Shown here piece by piece: positions 1 to 8,967 of a stretch of 64,000 nucleotides of DNA. The stretch lies in NCBI RefSeq assembly GCF_002001125.1, contig NZ_MUNV01000005.1, positions 310,001 through 374,000 of the forward strand, read 5' to 3'. The stretch comes from Rhodanobacter sp. B04. Lineage in GTDB: Bacteria > Pseudomonadota > Gammaproteobacteria > Xanthomonadales > Rhodanobacteraceae. Within the stretch, counting starts at the first letter, position 1; each line of letters begins with the position of its first letter. Below the pieces are notes generated by a model. It worked only from the letters and a program-made list of their open reading frames with translations, was not told the origin of the DNA and did no database searches. The position numbers and the translations under genes are program-made.

Positions 1-629
1 ATCGCGGCGAGTAGTCGCACGGTGGTGGTCTTGCCATTGGAGCCAGTCACCAGCGCCACCGGAATATCGTGCAACGCGGCCCACGGCACGGCATCGATGG
101 CAGGAAGATTTTTCAGCGGCCAGCTGCGGACACCCGTTCCCTCGCCGATCGAGAACACCTCGTCGTCGATCAACACGGCAAGCCCATGCGCCTCGGCGGC
201 TCGCACCAGAGCAGGCAGTTCGGGCTGTCGTTCGGCAGCCGCGAACGCGCGCAGCGTGTGCAGTGCGGAAGCTTCGTCCCATGCAGCGGGGTGAGCCGGC
301 GCATGCAGGCCCACATCCACGCCATGCACGATGGCCAGCGTCGCCAGCCACGCCCATTCGTTCACTTCCGTCGCGCTGAACAACTGGTCGATTGGCGCTT
401 CGAAGGCGAGCGCTGCGCCACCGGCATGGCGACGCACCACAAGCAGCACGTCACCCCAGTCGAGTGCGCGACAGGCAAGCTCCGTGCGCACGCGCCAGCC
501 ATCCAGCAACGCGTCGTCGATGGCAACACCGACGGTTTCCAGCACCGCGCCGGTGCCGTCGAAGTACAGGTTGGAACCGGTAAGGCGGCGCGAATCGTCG
601 AACGGCAACGCGGTAGGCAGAATGCTCAA
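1..629 (-). CDS. Mur ligase-type CphA-like protein, 3' part beyond the left edge
   Basis: This is the N-terminal ~209 residues of a protein read leftward off the window edge. It begins with a TTG at 627-629 that overlaps the cphA stop codon (TTGA), which is translational coupling. About 190 residues precede a Mur-ligase ATP-binding P-loop, GSNGKTTT, near residue 195, in the context VALVTGSNGKTTTVRLLAA. No ATP-grasp signature is seen before the P-loop, unlike full CphA. Proteobacterial cphA genes are often followed by such a second, shorter CphA homologue. By family it would ligate amino acids to a peptide using ATP. Its substrate (cyanophycin or a derivative) is inferred only from the neighbour. 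The catalytic and C-terminal Mur domains lie outside the window. Confidence 0.8.
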   Translation of the reverse strand, partial: MSILPTALPFDDSRRLTGSNLYFDGTGAVLETVGVAIDDALLDGWRVRTELACRALDWGDVLLVVRRHAGGAALAFEAPIDQLFSATEVNEWAWLATLAIVHGVDVGLHAPAHPAAWDEASALHTLRAFAAAERQPELPALVRAAEAHGLAVLIDDEVFSIGEGTGVRSWPLKNLPAIDAVPWAALHDIPVALVTGSNGKTTTVRLLAA

Positions 630-3421
630 TCGTCACTCTCGCGGGAGAAACGCACGCCGCGTTCGTCGCGCACTACGTCGCCCAGATCGGCAAAACTGGC
701 CTCGTCGAAGGAAGCCTCAGTCACTGGCGGGGTGATCGGCGCCGCACCAGATTCCGCGCGGACTTCGGGCGCACCTTCAGGACGGAACTTGATGATCTGC
801 TTCCACGAACGCACCAGCGCATCGGCGAACACCAGCAGCAGGTCGCCGGAGCGGCCCATGCCCAGCGCGGCATCGATCGCCTTCTGCTCGTCCGGGATGA
901 TCGAGATTGCCGCATCCGGCACGCCGGCCGCGCGCAGCGCGCGCGCCAGGATACCCGGTACCTCGTCGCCATCCCGTCCGCGCAAGGCATCGTCACGGCG
1001 GCAGATGTAGTGATCGAATCGCCCGGCCACCGCATCGGCGATCGCCACCAGGTCCTCGTCGCGGCGATCGCCGGGACCGGCCAGCACCACGATGCGCCGG
1101 CCGGTCACGTCGAGACGCCCGGCCAGGTCGGCCATCACCGCCACCGCGTTCGCGTTGTGGCCGTAGTCGAACAGCACCTTGAACGGGTGCTCGCTGTACA
1201 CGTTCATGCGCCCCGGCGCCTGAAAGAACGTGGTGTCGAACGTGCGCAGGCCCTGGCGGATCGCGTCGAGCTTGATGCCGAGCGAGAACGCCATCGAGGC
1301 GGCGACCATCGCGTTCTGCACGTTGTGCAGCGCGCGCCCTTCCAGCGTGGCCGGGATCAGGTGCGTCCACAACAGCGGGATATGGCTGCCCTTGTCGTAC
1401 AGCGTGATCATCGCGCCGTTGACGCCGGCTTCCAGCGCACAGGCCCGGCCGCCCGCGCGCACATGCTCGCGCACCAGCGCGTGCGACGGGTTCATGGTGA
1501 CATAGCAGATCACCTTGGCGTCGGTGTAGCCGGACATCTTCAGCACCAGCGGATCGTCGGCATTCAACACCGCGCAATCGGTGGCCACCTCGACCACGAT
1601 GCGCTTGACCTCGGCGAGCTGCTCCAGCGTGTCGATGCCCTTGAGTCCGAGATGATCGGACTGCACGTTGAGCACTGCGCCGACGTTGACCTTGGTCACG
1701 CCCATGCCGGCGCGCAGCAGGCCGCCGCGGGCGGTCTCCAGCACCGCGATGTCGATCTGCGGATCGGACAGCACCATGCGCGCCGACACCGGCCCGGTCA
1801 TGTCGCCCTCGACCGTGCGCTGGCCATCGATGTAGACGCCATCGGTGGTGGTGAGCCCCGGCGTGTAGCCGGCCATCTTGGTGATGTGCGCCAGCATGCG
1901 CGCGGTGGTGGTCTTGCCGTTGGTGCCGGTGAGCGCCGCGATCGGCACCCGCGCCGGCGAGCCGGGCGGAAACAGCATGTCGATCACCGGACCGGCCGCA
2001 TCGCGTGGCGTGCCCTCGCTCGGACTCACATGCATGCGGAAGCCCGGCGCCGCATTGACCTCGCAGATGCCGCCGCCGATGCTCTTGTAACTCTCGGCGA
2101 TATTGGTCGACAGGAAATCCACGCCGCCCACATCCAGCCCGATCGCGCGGATCGCGCGTACCGCCATGTCGCGGTTGTCCGGATGGATGATGTCGGTGAC
2201 GTCGGTGGCGGTGCCGCCGGTGGACAGGTTCGCGGTGGAACGCAGGTAGACGATCTCGTCCGCCTTCGGCACCGACGCGGCGGTGTAGCCGACGCGCTCC
2301 ATCATCATCGTCGCCTGCGCATCGAGCTCGATCCGGGTCAGCACCTTCTCGTGGCCGACGCCGCGACGCGGATCGGCATTCACCACCTCGACCAGCTGCG
2401 CGATCGTGCGGATGCCGTCGCCGATGACATGGCCGGGCGTGCGCCGCGTGGCGGCGACCAGTTCGCCATTGACCACCAGCAGGCGGTGGTCGTCGCCGCT
2501 CAAGAAGTTTTCCACGATCACCGAGCGCGAATGCTCGCGCGCGGCCTTGAAGCCTTCGACGACTTCCTCGTCGGTCATCAGATGGATCGAGATGCCGCGG
2601 CCGTGGTTGCCATTGAACGGCTTGGTCACCACCGGCACACCGAGCCGGCGCGCCGCGCGCAGGGCGCCTTCCTCGCTCTGCACCAGTTCCTGCCTGGGCA
2701 CCGGCAGGCCGAGCGAGGCGAGGATCTTGTTGGTTTCTTCCTTGTCGCTGGCCAGCTCCACCGCGATGTGCGGCGTGCGTCCGGTCACCGTGGCCTGGAT
2801 GCGCTGCTGGTATTTGCCGTGGCCCAACTGCACCAGCGACTGCTCGTTGAGGCGCAGCCACGGAATGTCGCGCTCCTCCGCCGCGCGCACCAGCGATGCG
2901 GTGGACGGCCCCAGCGCACGACGCTGCGCATAGCGGATGAACTCGTCACGCGCGGTCGGCCATTGCCAGCCCTCCGGCACGCTGCCGCGTGTCTGCAGTT
3001 CCACCGGCAGCAACGAGGACAGCAGGCGCAGGGCCAGTTCGCCGGCGGCCACGCCTTCCTCCTTCTGCACGTATTCGTAGACCACCGAATACACGCCCGG
3101 CTTGTCGATGCTGCGCGTCTTGCCGAAGGTGACGTCTTCGCCGGCGACGTTCTGCAACTCGATCGCCACATGTTCTAGCACGTGGCCGAGCCAGGTGCCG
3201 TCGCCTTCGCGCATGCGGCGGATGAAGCCGCCGGGCTCGCGGTACGAGCAACCGTGTTCGGCCAGCCCCGGCAGCGCGGCGATCAAGCCGTCGACGAAGG
3301 CCGGCCCCAGCCGACCGGTCGGCCATTGCTCCAGCTCACCGAGATCCAGCTCCAGCCGGATCACCGGGAAATGCGCATACAGCGATGGGCCGACAAAGAC
3401 GGAACGTTCCAGGATGCGCAT
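626..3421 (-). CDS. cphA: Cyanophycin synthetase CphA
   Basis: CphA polymerises aspartate and arginine into multi-L-arginyl-poly-L-aspartate (cyanophycin), a cytoplasmic nitrogen and carbon reserve, using two ATP-dependent active sites. At 931 residues it matches the family length (about 870-930). Visible domains are an N-terminal CphA domain (about 1-160), an ATP-grasp domain (about 200-470, with GNHGRGISIHL near residue 267) and a Mur-ligase-like half with the P-loop GTNGKTTTARM near residue 497 and the distal motif DYGHNANA. The ATG at 3421 follows a strong Shine-Dalgarno, GGGGGAG. The last ~35 residues are an acidic, low-complexity tail. It lies 128 bp downstream of cyanophycinase in one leftward operon with iadA and a second CphA-like gene, so synthesis and breakdown are encoded together. 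Confidence 0.96.
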   Translation of the reverse strand: MRILERSVFVGPSLYAHFPVIRLELDLGELEQWPTGRLGPAFVDGLIAALPGLAEHGCSYREPGGFIRRMREGDGTWLGHVLEHVAIELQNVAGEDVTFGKTRSIDKPGVYSVVYEYVQKEEGVAAGELALRLLSSLLPVELQTRGSVPEGWQWPTARDEFIRYAQRRALGPSTASLVRAAEERDIPWLRLNEQSLVQLGHGKYQQRIQATVTGRTPHIAVELASDKEETNKILASLGLPVPRQELVQSEEGALRAARRLGVPVVTKPFNGNHGRGISIHLMTDEEVVEGFKAAREHSRSVIVENFLSGDDHRLLVVNGELVAATRRTPGHVIGDGIRTIAQLVEVVNADPRRGVGHEKVLTRIELDAQATMMMERVGYTAASVPKADEIVYLRSTANLSTGGTATDVTDIIHPDNRDMAVRAIRAIGLDVGGVDFLSTNIAESYKSIGGGICEVNAAPGFRMHVSPSEGTPRDAAGPVIDMLFPPGSPARVPIAALTGTNGKTTTARMLAHITKMAGYTPGLTTTDGVYIDGQRTVEGDMTGPVSARMVLSDPQIDIAVLETARGGLLRAGMGVTKVNVGAVLNVQSDHLGLKGIDTLEQLAEVKRIVVEVATDCAVLNADDPLVLKMSGYTDAKVICYVTMNPSHALVREHVRAGGRACALEAGVNGAMITLYDKGSHIPLLWTHLIPATLEGRALHNVQNAMVAASMAFSLGIKLDAIRQGLRTFDTTFFQAPGRMNVYSEHPFKVLFDYGHNANAVAVMADLAGRLDVTGRRIVVLAGPGDRRDEDLVAIADAVAGRFDHYICRRDDALRGRDGDEVPGILARALRAAGVPDAAISIIPDEQKAIDAALGMGRSGDLLLVFADALVRSWKQIIKFRPEGAPEVRAESGAAPITPPVTEASFDEASFADLGDVVRDERGVRFSRESDD

Positions 3422-3549
3422 GATCGGATCTCCCCCTAGCCCGCAGGCTGGTCAACTGGCACGTAGGATTACTCATCATTCGCCTTCGCTCTTGCCTGGC
3501 GAACGACATGCAGCATGCCGCGGGTTCCTGCAGAGTTTCAATGACGTAC

Positions 3550-4464
3550 CTAGTGCGCGCCCTTGTTGACCGCCAGCGTGCCCGACGAGGCACGCCGCGT
3601 CTGCAGGTTGAACGTCGCCCCGGCGGTCAGGATGTGGATCTTCAGGCCGAGCAGGCAGACCGGTTCATCCTCGCCGGCACGATCCATCGAGGAAAACTGC
3701 AGCTCGCCCGCATCGACCACGGTGACCGCGCCGCTGCCCTCGACCTCGAGCGTGTTGTCCGGGCGGATGAACGCCGCGGTGTCCTCGTCCAGGCCGATGC
3801 CGATCGCGAACGGGTTGTACGCCAGCGCGGCGAGCAGGCGCCCGAGCCGGTCGCGCTGGCGGAAATGCTGGTCGATCACGAAGCGGTTGGTCAGGCCCAG
3901 CCCCGGCGCCAGGCGCACGCTGCCGGCGGTCGGCGACGAGCCTTCCTTGCCGAACGCGATCATGTGCTCGCTGAGGATGCTGGCGCCCGCACTGGTGCCG
4001 CCGACATGCACGCCCTGCGCATTGCGCGTGCGGATCAGCTGCGCGATCGGCGTGCCGCCGATCAGGGTCGAGATGCGCAGCTGGTTGCCGCCGGTGAAGA
4101 AGATGCCGCTGGCCTGCTCGATGCGCTGCATGCGGTTGCGCTCGCCGGTATCGCGGCGCGTGTCGAAATCGAGCGCGGTGACCCGGCCGGCACCGAGTTC
4201 GGAGAAGATCCGCTCGTAGCGCGCGCCGGTATCGGGCAGCTGGCTCGCGGTGGGAATCACCACGATATCCGCGTCGTCGCCGCCGCACAGGCCGACGAAA
4301 CGCTCGAGGATGCGCGCGTCGTTCTCCTTCTGCTCGGCGCCGCCGATCGGAACGATCCACCCGCGCTGCTCGCCCTCACGGACCTTGCTTGGACACATGC
4401 AACCCTCACCCTGTTTCGGTTCGACTGACGCCATCTTAGCCGTTGATGGCCAGAAACCCGCCAA
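3550..4464 (-). CDS. cphB: Cyanophycinase
   Basis: Cyanophycinase is a peptidase of family S51 that cuts cyanophycin to beta-Asp-Arg dipeptides. The catalytic serine sits in GTSAGA near residue 157, after the conserved VIPTAS and FFTGGNQLR segments. The product is 304 residues from the first ATG, somewhat longer than the ~270 of cyanobacterial CphB. ATGs at 4431 (MASVEP) and 4398 (MCPSKV) are possible alternative starts, because the homologous core begins near GWIVPIGG. No signal peptide is visible, so it should act in the cytoplasm on stored granules. It starts 9 bp after the iadA stop and lies 128 bp before cphA in the same direction, which supports a shared transcript. Secreted CphE types are less likely for lack of an export signal. 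Confidence 0.93.
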   Translation of the reverse strand: MAGFWPSTAKMASVEPKQGEGCMCPSKVREGEQRGWIVPIGGAEQKENDARILERFVGLCGGDDADIVVIPTASQLPDTGARYERIFSELGAGRVTALDFDTRRDTGERNRMQRIEQASGIFFTGGNQLRISTLIGGTPIAQLIRTRNAQGVHVGGTSAGASILSEHMIAFGKEGSSPTAGSVRLAPGLGLTNRFVIDQHFRQRDRLGRLLAALAYNPFAIGIGLDEDTAAFIRPDNTLEVEGSGAVTVVDAGELQFSSMDRAGEDEPVCLLGLKIHILTAGATFNLQTRRASSGTLAVNKGAH

Positions 4465-4473
4465 AACGGCGCG

Positions 4474-5646
4474 TCAGCCCGGATGCTCGAACATGCCATG
4501 TCGCTCGACCCGGCCGCCGCGCAGGTGCACCACGCCGCCGGCGATCACGTGATGGGCAGCACCGTCCGCGTCCAACGCCACCAGGTCGGCATCGGCGCCG
4601 ACCCGGATCTGTCCCTTGCCCGCCAGCCGCAACAACCGCGCCGGATTGCTGGTGAACGCCGGCAGCGCACGCTCCAGCGGCACGCCGCGCTGCAGCACCT
4701 CATTCAGCGTTTGCAGCAGCGCACCGGACTCGCCTACGCCCATGCGGCAGACGTGACCTTCGTGATCGAACACCGGCAGGCAGCCGCCGGCGTCCGAGCT
4801 GATCGTGATGCGTTCGGCCGCGGCCGTGCTGTCCAGGAAACGGATCAGGCCATCGGCCGCGCTCCACGCATCCTCGCCCTCCTCGACCGGAAACGCGGTG
4901 AGGTCGATCGTGCTGCCGCGTGTGGCCAGCTCCAGCGCCTCGTCGAACAGCGCCTTGCGGCGGTTCACGTGGGTGGGATGGAACACCCGCGGCGGAAGCT
5001 CGCTCTGCTCCAGTGCACGGCGCACCAGGTCCAGTCCGCGCGGGCCATCGCCCAGATGCAGGTGCAGCACACCGGCCTTGCCGGTCATCAGCCCGGCAAC
5101 ATGTGCATCGGCGGCCAGTCGCAGCAACTCGTCCAGCGTCGGCTGGCTGGAACGATGGTCGCTGATCGCCACTTCGCCGATGCCGATCAGCGCCTCGATC
5201 AGCACCAGGTCGCCGCGGACGCTGCCGGTCAGCGTGCGCGGCGGCACGTGATAGCCGCCGGTGAAGGCCAGCGCGCTCAATCCTTCCTCGCGCAACGCGT
5301 ACACCGTCGCCAGCAGGTCGCGCGGGCCACGCGTCACATCGTCGGTGCCGAGCAGGCCAATCACCGTGGTGATGCCGGCGCAAGTGAAGCGTGACGCGCC
5401 CAGCGGTGGCACGCGCGTGCGGAAGCCCGCCTCGCCACCGCCACCGGTCACGTGCACATGTGCGTCGATCAGCCCCGGAATCAGCCGGCGTCCCTGCAGG
5501 TCGATGGTCTCCACCGCCAGCGTGGCCGGCAGCTCGGACAGTGTCGCTCCCATCCACAGGATGCGACCGCCGCCCAGCAGCAGATGCTGCTGGCCCAGCG
5601 GTTCGGGCGCATGGACCTGCGCATTGCGTAGCAGCATGAGATTCAT
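4474..5646 (-). CDS. iadA: Isoaspartyl dipeptidase (beta-aspartyl peptidase)
   Basis: This amidohydrolase-superfamily metalloenzyme hydrolyses beta-aspartyl dipeptides. Next to cyanophycinase it would split beta-Asp-Arg into aspartate and arginine, the last step of cyanophycin use. The 390-residue length equals that of E. coli IadA. Visible signatures are the metal-binding DAHVHVTGGGGE near residue 60, ISDHRSSQPT near residue 160 and SSDAGG near residue 280, where the catalytic Asp is expected. The ATG at 5646 (MNLMLLRNAQ) fits the family start; the frame is open further upstream, but that part is arginine- and alanine-rich and looks non-coding. It is first in the leftward cyanophycin operon. 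The 179 bp to the divergent DUF2127 gene probably holds both promoters. Confidence 0.92.
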   Translation of the reverse strand: MNLMLLRNAQVHAPEPLGQQHLLLGGGRILWMGATLSELPATLAVETIDLQGRRLIPGLIDAHVHVTGGGGEAGFRTRVPPLGASRFTCAGITTVIGLLGTDDVTRGPRDLLATVYALREEGLSALAFTGGYHVPPRTLTGSVRGDLVLIEALIGIGEVAISDHRSSQPTLDELLRLAADAHVAGLMTGKAGVLHLHLGDGPRGLDLVRRALEQSELPPRVFHPTHVNRRKALFDEALELATRGSTIDLTAFPVEEGEDAWSAADGLIRFLDSTAAAERITISSDAGGCLPVFDHEGHVCRMGVGESGALLQTLNEVLQRGVPLERALPAFTSNPARLLRLAGKGQIRVGADADLVALDADGAAHHVIAGGVVHLRGGRVERHGMFEHPG

Positions 5647-5825
5647 CGCTGCAGCGTGCCGATCACCCGCAGCGGCGTCAAGCCAAGTCCGCAGTTGCGG
5701 ACTTGCGGCATGCATCCGCAACCACGCGCGACCAGCACCACGACTCGACCAATCGCGCCGCGACCGCCACAATGGCCAGCTAATCCACCGAGCCCCCGCA
5801 TGTCCGACACCCCGGCACTCCCTGC

Positions 5826-6317
5826 ATGAAGCAAACCCCGAAGCACGAATCCCGGCACAGCGTCGGCCTGCGCGTGATCGCGATCTACGAGGTGGTCAAG
5901 ACGGTCGGCCTTATCCTGGTGGCCATCGCGGCCTTTCATCTCAACCGCACGCAGAACTTCGAGCATCTGGTGCACTGGCTGGAGCATCTGTCGCTGGCCG
6001 ACAGCAACGGCCTGCGCTGGAAGCTGGTCAACCTGCTGGAGGACATGGGCCCGAGCAAGTTCGTCGCGGTCGGCATCGTGGCGCTGGCCTATGCGGCGAT
6101 CTTCGCCGTCGAGGGCATCGGCCTGTGGCTGCGCAAGTCATGGGCGGAATGGTTCACGGTGATCACCACCGGCTCGCTGATCCCGCTAGAGATCTACGAG
6201 ACATTGCACCACTTCGGCTGGCTCAAGCTGGCCACCCTGGTCGGCAACGTGGTGATCATCATTTACCTGGTGCACGTCGCGCTGCAGTCGCGCAAGTCGA
6301 ACGCTCACACTTCGTGA
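5826..6317 (+). CDS. DUF2127 family inner-membrane protein
   Basis: A 163-residue protein with about four predicted membrane segments. The first is near residues 18-40 and others lie near 80-100 and 110-155. The opening RVIAIYEVVKTVGLILVAI and the later segment ending in YEIYETLHH-like charged residues are typical of DUF2127 (YnaJ/Rv-type unknown membrane proteins). No function is established for the family. It is transcribed away from the cyanophycin operon. Its 3' end overlaps the 3' end of the convergent EamA gene by 13 bp, leaving no room for a separate terminator between them. Confidence 0.75.
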   Translation: MKQTPKHESRHSVGLRVIAIYEVVKTVGLILVAIAAFHLNRTQNFEHLVHWLEHLSLADSNGLRWKLVNLLEDMGPSKFVAVGIVALAYAAIFAVEGIGLWLRKSWAEWFTVITTGSLIPLEIYETLHHFGWLKLATLVGNVVIIIYLVHVALQSRKSNAHTS

Positions 6318-7204
6318 TGCACCGCTTCGGCAGGTAGTTCACCACCACGTCGCGGCATCAGCTCGACCAGGTACATCGCGGCAAGGATCAGTCCACCGCC
6401 GAGCAGCATCCGCCAGGTCAGCACGTCGCTGCCGAGCAGCACCGCAAACATGGCCGCGAACACCGGCTCGGTGGTCATCACGATCGCGGCACGGGTGGCC
6501 GGCAGATGCGACTGCGCCCAGGTCTGCATCAACATCGCGCCGGCACCGGCGACCAGCGCCATGTACAACACCGCAAGCCACGCACTGCGATCAGGCGGCA
6601 GCACCGGCCCATGCGGCGCGGTGGCAAGCAGGCAGACCACGGCGATCGCCACCATCTGCACCGCCGACAAGCCGAATGCCTCGCCCTGGCGCGACCACTG
6701 GCCGAGACCGACGATGTGCAACGCATACAGCGCAGCCGCCGCCAGCGTCAGCCATACGCCAAGGTCGACCGAAACGCCGTTGAGCGACAACAGCGCCAGC
6801 CCGCCGGCGGACAGCAGCACCGCCAGCCAGACCACGCCAGCCATGCGCTGACGCAGCAGCAGCATCGCCAGGATCGGCGTGAACACCACATACATGCCGG
6901 TGGCGAAGCCGCTGACGCTGGGCGCGATCAGCGCCAGCCCCCAGGTCTGCAGCAGCTGACCGACGCCATACACCACGCCCAGCAGCAGCCCGCGCAGGAT
7001 CTGGCGACGACCGAGCCGCAGCACCGGTCGGGCGAACAGCGCCAGCATCGCCAGCGCCGCGATCGCGAAGCGCACGGCCAGGAAATCCGCCACCGGCATG
7101 CGCGCGACCACGTCCTTGATCAGCACGAAGGTCGAACCCCACACCGCGGTCATCGCCAGCAGACCCAAGGTCGCCAGCGCGGCCAAGCGCCTGGAGTGCG
7201 TCAC
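6305..7204 (-). CDS. EamA (DMT) family transporter
   Basis: A 299-residue inner-membrane protein with about ten hydrophobic segments arranged as two EamA repeats. It starts with LATLGLLAMTAVWGSTFVLIK, where the WGSTF motif is diagnostic of the drug/metabolite transporter superfamily. Substrates in this family range from amino acids to nucleotides and cannot be told from sequence. I chose the GTG at 7204 because it overlaps the stop of the upstream glycosyltransferase by four bases (GTGA), a coupled arrangement. The frame is open for 23 more codons upstream, but those lie inside the neighbour's coding sequence. It is last in a leftward run starting at purL or earlier. Confidence 0.88.
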   Translation of the reverse strand: MTHSRRLAALATLGLLAMTAVWGSTFVLIKDVVARMPVADFLAVRFAIAALAMLALFARPVLRLGRRQILRGLLLGVVYGVGQLLQTWGLALIAPSVSGFATGMYVVFTPILAMLLLRQRMAGVVWLAVLLSAGGLALLSLNGVSVDLGVWLTLAAAALYALHIVGLGQWSRQGEAFGLSAVQMVAIAVVCLLATAPHGPVLPPDRSAWLAVLYMALVAGAGAMLMQTWAQSHLPATRAAIVMTTEPVFAAMFAVLLGSDVLTWRMLLGGGLILAAMYLVELMPRRGGELPAEAVHHEV

Positions 7205-8088
7205 CGGCGCAGCAACCGCCGCCACAACTGGCCCGGGATCTGCAGCAGGAAATGCCCCCAGATGCCCATCCACACCACGCCGGTCACCAGCGGATTGCGC
7301 GCCGCAGGGTCATGCTTGCGAAACCAGCGCCACATGCCGAAATGCTTGTGACGACTGACGAACACCGGCCGATGCCGGCTGGAACTGCCCTTGCCGTGCA
7401 CCACGCGCACATCCCCGGCCAGCAGCACCTGGTAACCCAGGTCGCGTACGCGACGGCACAGGTCGAGGTCTTCGCAGTGCAGGAAATAGTCTTCGTCGAA
7501 ACCGCCGAGCCGCTGGAACATCGCGCGCGGCAGCAGCATCACCGCACCGGAAATGGCTTCGGCCTCGATGACCTCGGCGGGAATCTCCGCATCCATGTTC
7601 ACGCGCTCGCCGTCACGGCCAAGCATGCTGTTGAGCGCCCGATGCAGCAACGGATCGCGCCGCCACGAGGCTGGATCGGGGCGGCCATCCGCATCGCACA
7701 CGACCGCGCCGATCACGCCGGCCTTGGGCTTGCCGGCCAATACCGTCAATAGCCGGTGCAGGTCGCCCTCCTGCAGCTGGCAGTCGGGATTGAGCACCAG
7801 AAACGCCTGCCCGCGCGCCTGCTTGGCCGCCAGGTTCACCGCCGGACCGAAGCCGAGATTCTTGTGGTTGTAGATCACCTTGAGTCGCGCATCATGCGCG
7901 TAGGCGCGCTCGATCGCCGCCGGCACACCGTCGCGCGAGGCGTTGTCGACCAGGATCAGCTCCAGCGACAGGTTGCTGGCCAGCAGCTGGCGCACGCATT
8001 CGCGCAGTGTTGGGCCACTGTCGGCGGACACCACGATGACGCTGATCGCCAGCGAGAATGGCGAACGATGGTAGGCAGACGTATCCAC
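7201..8088 (-). CDS. Glycosyltransferase family 2 protein
   Basis: A GT-A-fold glycosyltransferase that would transfer a sugar from a nucleotide donor, probably to a cell-surface glycan (acceptor unknown). Visible motifs are the opening ISVIVVSADSGPTL, LILVDNASRDG (nucleotide binding), NLGFGPAVNLAA, the DXD-like NPDCQLQ, and GGFDEDYFLHCEDLDLCRR, as in rhamnosyltransferase-like GT2 enzymes. The start is uncertain. GTG at 8088 (VDTSAYHRSPF) puts the fold at the N-terminus. An ATG at 8175 would add 29 residues (MRLSRLACLQ) that do not look like a conserved domain, and it lies 8 bp after the stop of the upstream gene. The C-terminal ~20 residues are hydrophobic and may touch the membrane. Confidence 0.87.
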   Translation of the reverse strand: MDTSAYHRSPFSLAISVIVVSADSGPTLRECVRQLLASNLSLELILVDNASRDGVPAAIERAYAHDARLKVIYNHKNLGFGPAVNLAAKQARGQAFLVLNPDCQLQEGDLHRLLTVLAGKPKAGVIGAVVCDADGRPDPASWRRDPLLHRALNSMLGRDGERVNMDAEIPAEVIEAEAISGAVMLLPRAMFQRLGGFDEDYFLHCEDLDLCRRVRDLGYQVLLAGDVRVVHGKGSSSRHRPVFVSRHKHFGMWRWFRKHDPAARNPLVTGVVWMGIWGHFLLQIPGQLWRRLLRR

Positions 8089-8182
8089 CTCGCAAGTATG
8101 CGCGGAGACGCCCGCCAACGAAACACTCCAGGGCGCAAAATTTTGTAAACATGCCAGTCGCGACAACCGCATCGGGCCCGCA

Positions 8183-8938
8183 TCAACCCTCGTCGTCCCG
8201 CCCCAGCACGGCCGACAGCGCCAGGGGCACGTCGCCATCGCGCCGGGCCAGCCATGGCTGCTCGCGATACCAGCCACACAGCTGCCAGCCACGCAGGCGA
8301 TGCTGCTTGTTGCTCTCGCGATCCCACAGCACGAGGCCGTGATCGTTGGCCGCGCGAAACGCAAGCCAGCGTCCGGCCGGGCTGAAGCCGACACAGGGGC
8401 CGGCGGCGTCGATACCGCGGCCATCGGCGAAACGATACGTGCCGTCCCGAAAACTCACGCTGCCGCCGCGCGGATCGGTGAGCTCGTCGGTGGCCGCCTG
8501 CCAGAGCGGCACTTGCAGTTCGATGATTTCGGCAGCCGGGCCGATCGGCGCCAGCGCCAGCTCGGGCCACTCGGCCGATGCCGGCGGCACCGTTCCAGCA
8601 GACGAGGGCCTGCCGCGCCGATCCCGGTCCAGCCATGCCTCCAGTCCAGCCAGCAAGGTGTACCCCGCCAACGCGCCAAGCAGTGCGGCACCCCATGCGA
8701 AGGCATCGCCGCCGAGCGCCCGCTGCAACGCGAACAGCACCCCCGGCAAGCCCCAGCGCAGTCCGCGACGGCACACTGGCATGTGCTCGGCAGCCAGCCG
8801 GTGCTGCAGCAACAGCAGCACCGCCACCAGCGCGAACAGCAGCGGCAGGCCCAGCCACCACGGCAGCCACGCCAGCAGGACGGCCCAGGCCAGGATCGGC
8901 CATACCGTGTTCCACGCAGGCCAGCGATACCGGGCCAT
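8183..8938 (-). CDS. Uncharacterised membrane protein with C-terminal soluble domain
   Basis: I do not recognise this 251-residue protein. The first ~110 residues hold about three hydrophobic segments (WPILAWAVLLAWLPWWLGL, LLFALVAVLLLL, FAWGAALLGALAGYTLLAG). The rest is soluble and includes GPCVGFSPAGRWLAFRAA and HGLVLWDRESN. These read like one or two blades of a WD40/TolB-type beta-propeller, suggesting a small sensor or binding face, but this is weak. It begins 29 bp after purL and is followed by the glycosyltransferase, all leftward. Its link to purine synthesis is probably only positional. Codon use is like its neighbours. Confidence 0.7.
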   Translation of the reverse strand: MARYRWPAWNTVWPILAWAVLLAWLPWWLGLPLLFALVAVLLLLQHRLAAEHMPVCRRGLRWGLPGVLFALQRALGGDAFAWGAALLGALAGYTLLAGLEAWLDRDRRGRPSSAGTVPPASAEWPELALAPIGPAAEIIELQVPLWQAATDELTDPRGGSVSFRDGTYRFADGRGIDAAGPCVGFSPAGRWLAFRAANDHGLVLWDRESNKQHRLRGWQLCGWYREQPWLARRDGDVPLALSAVLGRDDEG

Positions 8939-8967
8939 GGGTCAGCCCGGCTTCACGCCATGCGCGA

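Noticed and set aside
1010..3178. A 722-codon open frame on the plus strand opposite cphA
   Set aside because: It is antisense to cphA, rich in His/Arg/Asp repeats, with no start signal and no family.
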